Below are positions 1 to 9,310 of a DNA stretch of 23,961 nt, piece after piece. Under the pieces are notes generated by a model. It ran no database searches, was not told the origin of the DNA, and saw only the letters and a program-made list of their open reading frames with translations. Both the position numbers and the translations under genes were made by a program. This stretch comes from Fragilaria radians (taxonomy: Eukaryota; Bacillariophyta; Fragilariophyceae; Fragilariales; Fragilariaceae), in NCBI GenBank assembly GCA_900642245.1, contig CAAAJI010000606.1, positions 1 through 23,961 of the forward strand, given 5' to 3'. Each line of letters opens with the position of its first letter. The first letter of the stretch is position 1.

Positions 1-2790
1 AAAGCATTACCACAACGAATTTGGCAACAACAAGATAAGGATGATGAAATGGAACCTAAAAGGTCCCATGGATTACGTTACGAAGAAAGACAACAACAGC
101 AACAAGAATCCAACAAGTATATGGCAAAAATTCATGTCCTATCCTCTACACAAAAACAAGGAGTTGCTGCATCTCGAGCAGATGCCATTGAATTCATATC
201 CTTGTTATCGACCAAGCATGAACAAGCGGGGATTAAAAGTACGGAAGAAGATCTAATGCTACTTTTATTACAACCTGGATCTGAATTGATATCCAAGGAA
301 TGGTTATCTCATGTCACATCTGCCTTGATTGTTCCACCACCTCTTTGGGGAAATGCTGTGGAAGATGTTACAGTTGCACTTCAACTTGCCAATGCAGTCT
401 CGTTTGGTGTTGTTCAACAACAACAACAAGGAAAACAAATACCATCCTCGGCTACAATGTCATTCGATACACTCCTACGACCCCAATGGGTATCTGCCAA
501 TGCCAAGGATATGGCCTTATCCAATGGATATTCGTATCCCACACCGGCATTAGCTGGAGCTGCGACAGCACTTCGACTTCAGACATATCTTCATTTGCCA
601 GCACAAGATACTAGCTTATCCAATGAATGGGCAGCCAATTTAGAATTATCACTCAACTTATGGCTTTGTGCTGATGGGATTGATATCCTTTCTCAAGTGA
701 CGGTGAATCGGTCCTCCTCCCAGGATCTGTCCTCACAAATTTTAGAACCCAAGGATATGGCACGATTTGCAGCAGCTTGGATGGATATATCCTCTTCTCA
801 ACAAGTCTTTCAAGCATTATCATCCACGGATGATTCTCGATTACCAAAATTGTCTCGATCCGATTGGGAAAATATGATGTTGACTGCCAAGCGTCATCGT
901 CAATTTCCAACGGGACTTGCAGCCAAATGTCGATCTTGGAAATGGTTCGTACAGACGTTCAATCCTCTCTTTGAATTAGCAAAAAATGACAATGCAGTAG
1001 CCAAGGAAGTTTTGAAACCGAATGATACCATAGTTCATCCACACCAGCAAATGACACCTCTACCCAAGAAGGAAGATCCTGTGATTCAAAAAGTGGAAAC
1101 AAAGGAAACCACGAAACCCATACCTAAAGTGGTTCAACAACAACCAACTCCTCCACCGATACCAAAGAAGGAAGATCCTGTGATTCCTCAAGTGGCACAA
1201 AAGGAAACAGTGGCACAAAAACAAAGTACTCCTCCACCCACTTCAAAGAAGGAGGAAGATCCAATCATTCCGAAAGTAGTAAAGCAGGAAACAATGAAAC
1301 CTATACCTATCGTAGCACAACCACAAAACACTCCACCAACCCAACCAAAGAAGGATCCTGTGACTCCGCAGGTGGTAAAGCAGGAAACGATAAAGCCCGT
1401 AACTGCCGCAGTACAACCACAACAACAAGTCAATTCTCCACCTTTACCCGCTGTCATTAAGGAGAATACTGCAAAGCTGCAAGAAAAAACTCGAAAAAAG
1501 CCTATCCGACCGCTGGATCCGAAACGACTAGAAATTATTCAAAAAGCACCAGCCGTTAATTTAACCTTTGTCAGCATGATGAAGGAACCTCTTGACTTTC
1601 CACATAAGGGGGCACGTGATGAAAATGGCAAATGGGGATATGTACATGATGAGACGGCACTTCGTACGAATCCTCCCGTATTCAATTTTCCACAATTGAA
1701 AGAAGCATGTGACAAACGTGATAATCATTACAATATGCTTACCGAACAAGTATTTGTGGACTTTCAGGCTGATCAAGAAGCAACCAAGAGTGGAAAGCCA
1801 CGAGCAAAAATATTTTGCTTGGTTTATACCATTGAAAGTGGACATGATCGTATTCCGTTTATTCGAGAAACGTGGGGGTACGTTGTAATTTACGGAAAAG
1901 GAATGCCTATTTTGTTATTTATCCTTCTCTAACTTTTTCTTCTCCCCAATCTCTATCTCTAGACCAAGATGTGATGGTTTCATGGTTGGATCGAATAAGA
2001 CAGACACCACAGTAAATGCGGTTGATATTCCTCACGAAGGACCTGAAGAGTATGATAATATTTGGCAAAAAGTACGATCTATGTGGTCCTACATTTACGA
2101 CAACTATTACGAAAAATATGATTGGTTCCATATCGGTGGTGATGATCTATACTTGATTGTTGACAATCTTCGACTGTATTTGGAAAGTGAAGAAATACAA
2201 ACTGCACTGAATGGAGGGATCTACCTTCCCAATGGGGATGAAACTACTCAAACACCTCTCTTTTTAGGGCGACGTTTTCAGTATTTGGGAGACCCCAATG
2301 ATATTTTCAACTCTGGTGGCTCGGGATATACTCTCAATAAGGCAGCCCTCAAACTTCTTGTGGTGGAAGGTTTCCCCAATTACTTTCCTCATATGCACAC
2401 ATTTTCTGAGGATACCATGGTAGCAAGAATCTTTCGAAAGTTTGGAGTCTATCCATACGACACCAAGGATGAAAATGGTGGTGAACGATACAATCCATTC
2501 CAGGTAAGGAAGTATTGACAAGTGATTGTAATTTATATCCTCAGAAATCATTTTCTCAACCATCCATTTTATTCGTAACGTATCTGAATTCAACCATCAT
2601 GAAGCCTGGACATCATTGGGGATATAGACCACCAGCTGACATTAGCAAAGATTGGTATGCCAAATATTCCATTGATGTAAAATGGGGCAAGGAACATTGT
2701 GCCAAACGGAGTGTGGCTTTCCACTATGTTAAGAAGGAAACACAAAAGCGGTTGCATGCTATCTTATATAAACTTTGTCCAAGCAAATAA
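1..2790 (+). CDS. GT27-like / GT31 (C1GalT-like) fusion glycosyltransferase, 5' partial, three exons
   Basis: Exons are about 1-1877, 1963-2503 and 2545-2790; the frame is open to base 1, so the true start is probably outside and the ATG at 49 is internal or alternative. Residues below count from that ATG. Residues ~70-305 resemble the second half of a polypeptide GalNAc-transferase (GT27): a WL motif after a hydrophobic strand (W85), a WAANLELSL block like WGGENLEIS (~194-202), and KCRSWKWFV (~293-301), the usual end of that catalytic domain. The metal DxH appears replaced by QPG (75-77). A Pro/Lys/Glu/Gln repeat linker follows (~305-490). The GT31 domain starts near residue 588 (IFCLVYTIESGHDRIP, ETWGPRCD across intron 1) and runs through GGDDLY (bases 2135-2152), an NSGGSGYTL block, a SEDTMVAR block and SVAFHYVKK. 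GT31 enzymes of this group add beta-1,3-galactose to O-linked GalNAc in the Golgi; that activity is inferred. Intron 1 (85 nt, GT..AG) is clear; intron 2 (41 nt) could instead end at 2604. Confidence 0.72.
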
Positions 2791-2868
2791 GTCGTAAATT
2801 ACCATAGTGGAATTACAATTTTTAAAATTGTAAACTAGATATAAAAAATGATCGATATATACACGCTT
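964..2868 (+). repeat. Left copy of a ~1.9-kb segmental duplication (partner 17603-19511)
   Basis: From CCTCTTTGAATTA near 964 to the shared ATACACGCT in the 3' flank at about 2868, this stretch matches 17603-19511 nearly base for base, including introns and 3' untranslated sequence. The match starts at the end of the GT27-like domain and stops abruptly on both sides. Shared introns show the copy was made from DNA, not from spliced RNA. Confidence 0.9.
1012..1500 (+). repeat. Protein-level Pro/Lys/Glu/Gln repeat linker in the fusion gene
   Basis: About four degenerate units of roughly 28-36 codons, each built on the theme KKEDPVIPKV, then KQET, KPI and a Gln/Pro/Thr tail, join the GT27-like and GT31 domains. 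The composition suggests an extended, disordered stalk. The same units recur in the duplicate at 17690-18024. The second unit of this copy lacks six codons (IKPIAI-type) that the duplicate keeps, so the repeats change in number and length. Confidence 0.75.
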
Positions 2869-2879
2869 GTTTGAAAAAC

Positions 2880-3130
2880 CTGTGATGCGCGTTAAAATCA
2901 ACTGAAACACAGAAAAAATGTTTTGCCCTAGAAATAACTGAATGAATTTCTTAGGTTCATGGTTGGACACAAAACACATATGATCTATATCCTTGATGTC
3001 TTGAATACAACATGAGCAATTCAAAAGTGCAATATGCTTTAACTGTGTTGTAGGACATGCATTGTGGATCAGTTTCATAGTAGCTATATGTGGTTTTGGC
3101 TTTTTGATGGCCACATCCCCAGATAAACTA
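2880..3130 (-). mobile_element. Minus-strand retroelement relic, possibly the C-terminal end of a non-LTR (LINE-type) polymerase
   Basis: The minus-strand reading contains KLIHNACPTTQLKHIALLN followed by CSCCIQDIKDIDHMCFV. This resembles the KLxHxxLPTxxxLH...CPxC...EDxxHxFxC block found at the end of many LINE-type reverse transcriptases. The frame is open from 3114 down to 2764, where it runs into the 3' flank of the glycosyltransferase gene, so only its upstream part is likely to be element-derived. No polymerase core is visible. It starts where the duplication homology ends. Confidence 0.35.
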
Positions 3131-3820
3131 TAATGATGTTCTTAATTTTTTTCTTTCTGAAATCCATCTTGTACAGTCTTCATAAAGTTGAAGCACACTG
3201 TTCTACCAGCTAGCTCAATTACGCCTGCACAGCTCTTCTAAAAGTTGAGTCCTGGTATTTTCTTTTTTCATTGCTCAACTTGCAGTCAAAATTTGATAGA
3301 GTCAACATATCAGATGGAGCACTAAAATATCAGGTCTAAAGCACTAGTGTACAACTACTAGAAATGGAGGGTGTCATAAATGCTAGTACAACAGGAGTCA
3401 GCAGCATCCGGCTATTGCTGTATTGGTTACAGGAATCATCGTTTCTGTGCCCTTGTGAGTTTGCATCCCAATGCTGCCAATTGTCACTTGTCATTAGTAG
3501 TTTTAGAGAAGGAACCTTGCATTGAGACCTCTTATGTTGCGCTACTTGTTGTTTGTTCATTTTTCTATTTCGTTTTTTCATTCTTTTCAGGGCTACTAGA
3601 GCTCTTAACGTTTCAGGGAGTAAGGAAGAATGGCCACCCCTGAGAAAGTAATTTTTAGCCAAGACTAAGTGTTCTAGACTCAAGGATGCCTTGTTAGAAA
3701 ATTGAAGATCCCAAAGAATTCAGAATAGTTAGAGAAGATGTCAGAGAAAGGAATAAGAATGTTTCAAATACCGACCTCAACGATTTAGCTGTACAGGAGT
3801 AGCACTTTCCATTGACGTAT
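3131..3820. other. Intergenic stretch without a supported gene
   Basis: Opposed open frames of 87 codons (+) and 115 codons (-) overlap at about 3336-3683. Neither has a recognisable motif, and their composition looks like chance. It lies between two retroelement relics and may itself be decayed element sequence. Confidence 0.4.
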
Positions 3821-3837
3821 GCAACAATCGTGGTAAA

Positions 3838-4230
3838 CTTGCATTTGAAACTTTGAAAAGCTGCAACACAAAGATTATGAATGGAGAAGGGAGTGCAAGT
3901 TTCACGTGGTAGAAACTCAAGATGAAATTTGATCCAGTATTACCCACGTTTGTGAAAATGAAGGAATGTTCGGTAAAAGTAAACAAAAAAAGAATGAAGG
4001 CCCTGAATTTAGATGAGCACTTTGGAAGTCCTGCAAGATAAGTTGAAGTCGTGGGCTCAAATATAACTGATGAACAGTTTCTGATTCAAGTATTGAACAA
4101 TTTAATCAGTGTCTATGCTGATTTTGTTGAAGAGAAGGAACTATTCTATAAGTAATTTAAAGTAAAATACCCCAGCTGAGGCAAATTGGGTCACAAATCA
4201 GCACCCAACAAGTCCAAGATGGTAAAGTCA
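3838..4230 (+). pseudogene. Decayed Ty1/copia gag with zinc-knuckle remnant
   Basis: Reading in one frame through stop codons gives a gag-like series: a GEGSASFTW / KLKMKFDP block (compare GDAxxAWxxLxxKFDP), then LDEHFGSP, then NITDEQFLIQVLNNLISVY (about 4060-4113), which closely follows the copia gag motif DExFxxHVLNNLPxEY. At about 4176-4205 the reading GKLGHKSAPNKSK matches the zinc knuckle CxxCGKxGHKxxxC, but its cysteines are gone. In-frame stops and lost Cys residues show a dead copy. The subtype looks like conventional copia, not the element at 12160-15180. Confidence 0.6.
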
Positions 4231-5400
4231 CTTGCAAAAAGGGCCGTCTCAAGTCCAGCTGCTCCCAATGACCTTAATGTACAATCTATCTTCCTGCAAA
4301 TTATGGTCTTTGAGTTGAATGTAGTGTTGCTTGAGAAGGTCATAATCTCTTTGCCTTTTTTATTAACTCTCTCCATGTTTACTACTCAATTGCAATGGGG
4401 GATAACAACTTTAGAACAATGGTTTTCATAATATCCTGCATACAAAACATTGTAATGATTCTTATTGTAGGCGTCACTTGATAGGTCTGAAAATTTTCCT
4501 CGTTTCTTGATTACTCCACTGTCATTTGTCGTTAAGGGTTATGGTCTTTGCGTCCAACCGGTTTAGGATAAATCGCTCTGATTGTAACTTCATGATCCGT
4601 GGATTCATTACAACACAGATTCAAACAAACTCTATTCCCTGTATTGTGAAATTGTACATTTAAAGTTAATCAATTGAAATAGAACTAGTTATATGTCACG
4701 AAGGGATCCAGTTGTCTTGGATTCGAGTCCTAAATGACATACTTTGACCATTGATGCCATTTTTTCCTTGTAAGTTAAGAGATATTTTCCATTGCCACTT
4801 TTCCGTTAATATAATCAAAGCTAGAAAGATTGCTAAGACGGATTGCAATAAACTAACTTATCGGCTGAGAATTTACAAAATGAATACTTATTAGCTTAAT
4901 AAATTATCATATCAAACAAAATATAATTAAAACTAACCCGAGAAATGAGTCCATATGTGCCAATGAGAAAGAAAAGCAGCAAGCGCTATGAAAAAGAGCA
5001 GTCAACTTCCAAAAAGAAATGGACCTGCGTTCACTGAGGTAAATGCTGTGAAGAATCAGGAATTTTCAGACATGGAACAGCTAGCTAGGCTTTCTATTTT
5101 ACTAAAGTTGGCAAAGTAACACATAAGGAAATGGCCGAAAAGATTATGAATGGCTTTATTTGGACAACTCAACACTTTGGCAGCAATAAACCTGTAAAGT
5201 TGTTTAATTGCATAATTGGTGAATCAAGAATAGGATCAATAGCAACACTTTCTGTAAATACTTGAACATATGCAATTCTTGATTTTAGACATCATGAATA
5301 CAATTATTGATCGAATTTCTGGTCACAACATTTTTCTTCAAAAAACACCTCTAGCAACAGCTTAGTTGTTGAAGTTATCAATCCTGTGGTTTGACACCCA
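4231..5400. other. Intergenic stretch, nothing clearly coding
   Basis: No open frame above chance and no domain motif was found on either strand. At about 5025-5060 a reading with WTCVH followed by GKCCEES vaguely recalls a transposase BED-type zinc finger (CxxCGK), but it is too weak to call. Probably old transposon debris downstream of the gag relic. Confidence 0.35.
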
Positions 5401-5404
5401 TGCA

Positions 5405-5655
5405 CCTAAACCCCACTAAACACCTAATGAATGAGCAATGTAAAAAAATCTTCTTCAAATCTTTGATCCACCATAATATGCTTAAAAGATAATCATTTTT
5501 ATTTCATGTAAATCGAAATAAACCTATCAAGCACCCAACACCAAATGAATAAGCAATTTGTTTAAAAAACTTCTTCAAATGTTTCATCCACAATGACATG
5601 CCTAGAGGGTAATCAATTTTATTTCATGTAAATAATAATAAATCCACAAAACACC
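5405..5655. repeat. Diverged tandem repeat, period 120 bp, about two units
   Basis: The block CTTCTTCAAAT ends at 5460 and again at 5580, and TTATTTCATGTAAAT recurs with the same 120-base offset. Units run about 5405-5520 and 5521-5640, with the start of a third (CCACAAAACACC) at 5643-5655. The units differ by many substitutions and small indels, so the duplication is not recent. The array lies just beyond the 3' end of the minus-strand HSF gene. Confidence 0.8.
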
Positions 5656-5700
5656 TTTTTCCAATTTCAAGAGTAATGTACTCTCAATCACAATGTTGTA

Positions 5701-6711
5701 CTACACTGAACCTTTTTTCTCCAACTTTGCAGCCTGTGGCATTTCGGATTCGGATATCCTCTGCATATTCCAGCAAAGAGAAGGAGAGTCCTTGATGAAT
5801 AGCTTGACATGGAACATTAACATAAATCCTGATTCGTTCTGTGATATCATTTAAACCAAAAATTGAACTCACCTTGTGAAAATACGCATTATTATCAGGA
5901 CCTTCCATGATACGCTGAAATCCCCATCCATTTACCTAAGGAAGGTTGGACATTATGAGTCACGTATCGAATATGCGTCCTGGTTCTTGTTGTGGATTAC
6001 CAAATTACAAAATTGGAAAAACATCCAAATTGATTCACTTACCTGTCTTAAGAAACTGGAATACCGCCCGTGTCGAAAATGACGAGGAATGACATCACGT
6101 TCAAAGTGCGCACGTCGGATTATCTTCCATGCGCGCCCATGTGGTAACCATGTGATGCAGTGGCTATATTCAGGATCTGAAAGGATCTCATGAAGTTTAT
6201 GAGGGAAGGAATGGATAGGATTTCGTTTTCCTTTCTTGAATGCCTCACACTCTAAGTCATCATGAGATCCATTGATGTTGCGGTCACTTTCATCCTTTAT
6301 TGCCTGCTTCAAACGTTCGATTGTATTTGTCAATTGGGCAATTTGAATCTCATGAGCCGTCTGGGTCTTCTTGCGAGACAAGCAACTCATTTTTTCGAGA
6401 ATCCGTGTATCTTGATCTGATCTTTGATTTTGAATTAGATTTAGGCCTTGAAAGTCCAATTGACGATGTTTGAGGAGGAGGTGTGGAAGAATGCTGGCAG
6501 AAGTCTTACTTTGTACATGAAGGGAAAAAGGCAACCGTTCGTTATGAAAGTTTTGAGAACACTTTAACTGTTGTTGCGGATATATATGATACGAAGTTGT
6601 AGCTTTACAAATTGGGAATGGAACCAAAGCACTTGACAAATGTTTTAACAACTTTTCTTGGTTCATTTGTTCCTTTTGGGTTAATCGATCCTCTTCCTTT
6701 TCATGGCGCAT
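5701..6711 (-). CDS. Heat-shock-factor-type transcription factor, three exons
   Basis: The minus-strand exons are 6711-6043, 5935-5873 and 5802-5701, joined in phase 0 by introns of 107 nt (GTAAGT..TAG) and 70 nt (GTGAGT..AAG), giving 277 residues. An in-frame TAA lies one codon upstream of the ATG, which fixes the start unless there is an unseen upstream exon. The winged-helix HSF DNA-binding domain begins near residue 166 with FPHKLHEIL, continues with ITWLPHGRAWKI and the recognition-helix block VIPRHFRHGRYSSFLRQ (end of exon 1), then VNGWGFQRI and NNAYFHK (exon 2) and LFIKDSPSLCWNMQRI (exon 3). HSFs bind nGAAn arrays in nuclear DNA; they are a greatly expanded family in diatoms. The protein stops only 17 residues after the domain, with no downstream oligomerisation coil. 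A heptad-like stretch (IAQLTNTIERLKQAI) instead precedes the domain. Confidence 0.85.
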
Positions 6712-7074
6712 GGTTTAGACTGGCTAGAATTGGAAGCCCAAGATTATTATGATGCCTGTGGAAGGAAAACTGTAAACTTCAAGTGTGCTGGTATCACCAA
6801 TGGTATGTAAGCTCAACTAATACTTAGATCGAAATATCCTCAAAAAAGATACATAGCCTGAAAAGTCCTGGCAGTCCAGAAAAAGTCTCCCCTAAGCGTA
6901 ATCGTAGTTTTTGACCGAATTCGTGACACAATTTATGTTCGAATTATATTGACAAATCAATATTGAAGTTGAGGATTGTTGTAGTGCTCTCTCAACCAAA
7001 AATTTCTTGCATCGATAAGTAATATAACAATAAATCTGAATGCCACGTAGTATCAAAAAGCCTTTTGAACTTAC
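6712..7074. other. Intergenic region upstream of the HSF gene
   Basis: This is the 5' side of the minus-strand HSF gene and must hold its promoter unless the gene has an upstream exon. I found no clear TATA box or GAA-triplet heat-shock element array that I would defend. Confidence 0.3.
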
Positions 7075-7187
7075 GTTCTTCGGAATGTTTCCGTTTTATT
7101 TCCAAGGCCTCTTCCACGAATTCTTTTTGACTCCATGATTTTTGTGCAATCTCCGATATATGCTGAGTCATATACAGAAAAGACGAA
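7075..7187 (-). other. Orphan exon candidate on the minus strand
   Basis: A 113-nt open segment on the minus strand is preceded by TTTTGCATTTTAG and followed by GTAAGT, a good acceptor and donor. Its frame encodes about 37 charged, helix-prone residues including AQKSWSQKEFVEEALEIKRK. The family is not recognised. No partner exon was found on either side, so it may be one exon of a decayed gene or chance. Confidence 0.25.
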
Positions 7188-8140
7188 CTAAAATGCAAAA
7201 ACTAGTAAGTCAAAGTTCACACAATCTCAAATGTTTTGAATTTTCCTTTCCTTAATCCATAACCTAAACAAACAGTCTAAACTGGATAGAGCTTAAGGGA
7301 TTTTGCTAATTTGTACTTTCAGAAGGCAATCTGAAGCTACTGCACAAGACTCCATGTGCTACAGATTACATTCTAGACTGCATAGGAATCATGCTTTACA
7401 AACGATCCTTATTTAAATAGCCTAGGATAAAATGATGTCTAAGCTGACCACGCTCTGTGCATCAAGTAGGCAATTGCATTGGCCAAAGTATTGAAATGTA
7501 GTTCATCGTTGGAATTTCTGAAAGCAATAAATTTCAAGTGCGTTCTATAAACTCAATGATTAGGAGATGTAATCAAAAACCAATGCAGAGAGGAACATGC
7601 TATCCTTTATATGAAAATGAGATACAGATGCTTAGGGAAATATATAATACTGGTCTCATTTTGATTAGGAGTGTAATCAAAATCCAGGAAAGTATAGTGT
7701 TGGGGCACTATTACGTTTTTACATCATCAACCTAGTCACTATATATTTTCAAACTTGGAGAAAATAGCAAATACGGGAATGATAACAACAACCTTGCCGG
7801 GACATGTTGTGAGTGTGATAAGGTCACAAGGAATCAGTGGAGGTAATCTAATAGATTTGAATATGTCGCTATTTCCTATACTTCATGAAAGAAATGCGAC
7901 CACGGATTAAGCAATTCCTGAACTTTGGCAAAAAAATTTACATAGTATCTTATTTGAGACGTAAATTTTGGACCAATAATCTTTGGCGTAGGAAATCACC
8001 AAAGGATCATTCATCTGGCATTCGTTCTTCTGGTGTACTTTCATTGAAATAAGTCAAGGTGTTTTGTTGAAATTTGGGGATTGTGCTTCATATGAGGTCA
8101 TTGTGTCCGAGAATGAGGTTAATTTTGCCGATACGTTGAA
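7188..8140. other. Intergenic stretch, no supported feature
   Basis: No frame longer than about 65 codons and no motif was recognised on either strand. Confidence 0.35.
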
Positions 8141-8159
8141 ATATAATTCAACCTTGCCA

Positions 8160-8880
8160 TAGCTGAGGGTGATTTTTGACATAGATCCTATAACATGAGT
8201 TTCCTGTCTTAACCTGGAAAACTTAGATAATTGTTTCAGATAAAGGTGTAGAGATAAGAAATAAAATTTCGACACAAAGACTATAATTCTAGAACTAAAC
8301 CTTCTCTTGAAAAATAACCTTCTCTTGAAAAATGCCTTCTCTTAATCAAAAGGTTTCTTTTCTTGAATTTTACTAAGGAATCTTGTGACTAGTTAGTTTA
8401 ACTAACTATTTTCTTTAGCAAGATTATTCTTGTGTCCTAGTCTTGACAGAATTCATTATATGTCATTTGCTTCCTCTAACAGTGCCATTACATACGGAAC
8501 GCATCTGCTTATAGACACGCGCTGAACGCAGATACTCTTTTGAAGCTTAAGGATGATGTTGGAAAAAAATTGTGTCCTAATGGTTTATATCTTTAAAGAA
8601 AAATGTCCGTATTTCTTAACCGGATTATTTCACATTTGACATTGGTGACAGCTTTTGATGTGTTTTTCAATATCTTTGCTGAGCCCTGGTGTGAACGTAT
8701 GGTGCTTTCTGTGTGTTGAATACCTGGAGGCTGTAAAGCAGTGTGGTTCACATTGGCTTCCTAAGTGCTTTAGTAATGTAAATCATATTGTTATATAGCA
8801 TGGAATTATGCTAAGCACCAGTTTGGGATAGATACTCAGGATGATGATTTGCTGATGCTGAATCAGTGTTTGTTCCACCT
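8160..8880. repeat. First unit of an old diverged direct duplication, interrupted
   Basis: Two parts match the unit at 9112-9310. One is TGACATAGATCCTATAA with TTCCTGTCT near 8176-8210. The other is about 8720-8880 (TTGGCTTCCTAAGTGCTTTAG and GGATGATG...GCTGA/TAAATCAGTG). In the second unit these parts are adjacent; here about 500 bases separate them, which suggests an insertion. On the minus strand both copies read RQExxxIGSMS, so the ancestor may have been coding on that strand. Confidence 0.55.
8325..8470. repeat. Dispersed repeat shared with ~10610-10715
   Basis: Shared blocks in the same order include TTCTCTTGAA-ATTTACTAA, a GACTxxTT / TTTAG stretch and GTGTCCTAGTCTTGACA. The partner lies just upstream of trypsin copy A. 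Identity is patchy, so this is an old repeat, possibly a non-autonomous element or a copied trypsin 5' flank. It sits inside the gap that splits the first 8160-8880 unit. Confidence 0.5.
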
Positions 8881-9005
8881 ATCCAACAATCCTATGTATT
8901 CGTATGAACTCATAACAAAAACTGCACACAACACCGGGGAGGGGCTGGTTTCGAGCCCCAGAACTCGGTACCATGTTAAAACTACTACCGTATGACGAAT
9001 TTGAA

Positions 9006-9016
9006 CCCCCCCCCCC
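9006..9016 (+). repeat. Run of eleven C
   Basis: An uninterrupted C11 tract in AT-rich intergenic DNA. It is a slippage-prone site and of uncertain true length in any assembly. Confidence 0.9.
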
Positions 9017-9111
9017 AGACCACAAGCTCAAATTAGTCACTTCACTTTTAACATGTGCCTGAGAACTAAGTTGACGTTGAAACATTAGAAGACCTTGATA
9101 TCTTGGAGGAT

Positions 9112-9310
9112 CATTTCTGACATAGATCCTATAATTGGAGGTTCCTGTCTAATGTTGTAATGCCGTGTGTGGTACCAACTTAAGATTGGTTTCCTAAGTA
9201 TTTTAGGAATATAATCTTTAATTGGAAAAGATGACTTAATGTCCATCAACTGATTTGGAAAAACACTCCGGATGATGCTATTGGTGCTAAATCAGTGATT
9301 GATCTGTATG
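9112..9310. repeat. Second unit of the diverged direct duplication
   Basis: Contains TGACATAGATCCTATAA, TTCCTGTCT, TTGGTTTCCTAAGTATTTTAGG and CCGGATGATGC...AAATCAGTG in the same order as the interrupted unit at 8160-8880. Confidence 0.55.

Noticed and set aside
1188..1457. Minus-strand 89-codon frame across the linker repeats
   Set aside because: It is the complement of the Pro/Lys/Gln repeat coding sequence and exists only because that repeat has no complementary stops.
3336..3683. Overlapping frames of 115 codons (-) and 87 codons (+)
   Set aside because: No motif, no splice context and low-quality composition on both strands; treated as chance or decayed DNA.
4692..4741. tRNA-like hairpin: TATGTCA and TGACATA arms with a GGATTCGAGTCC T-loop-like motif
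   Set aside because: Only 50 bases long, with no D arm or anticodon arm, and position 53 of the T arm is not G. At most a tRNA fossil; more likely chance.
5025..5120. Possible BED-type zinc finger (WTCVH, GKCC) of a DNA transposon
   Set aside because: A stop interrupts the CxxC spacing, and no downstream His pair or transposase reading follows.
8936..9020. GGTTTCGAGCCCC and C11 tract as a possible tRNA or G-quadruplex region
   Set aside because: No cloverleaf can be drawn, and a single C run does not make four G tracts on the other strand in quadruplex spacing.
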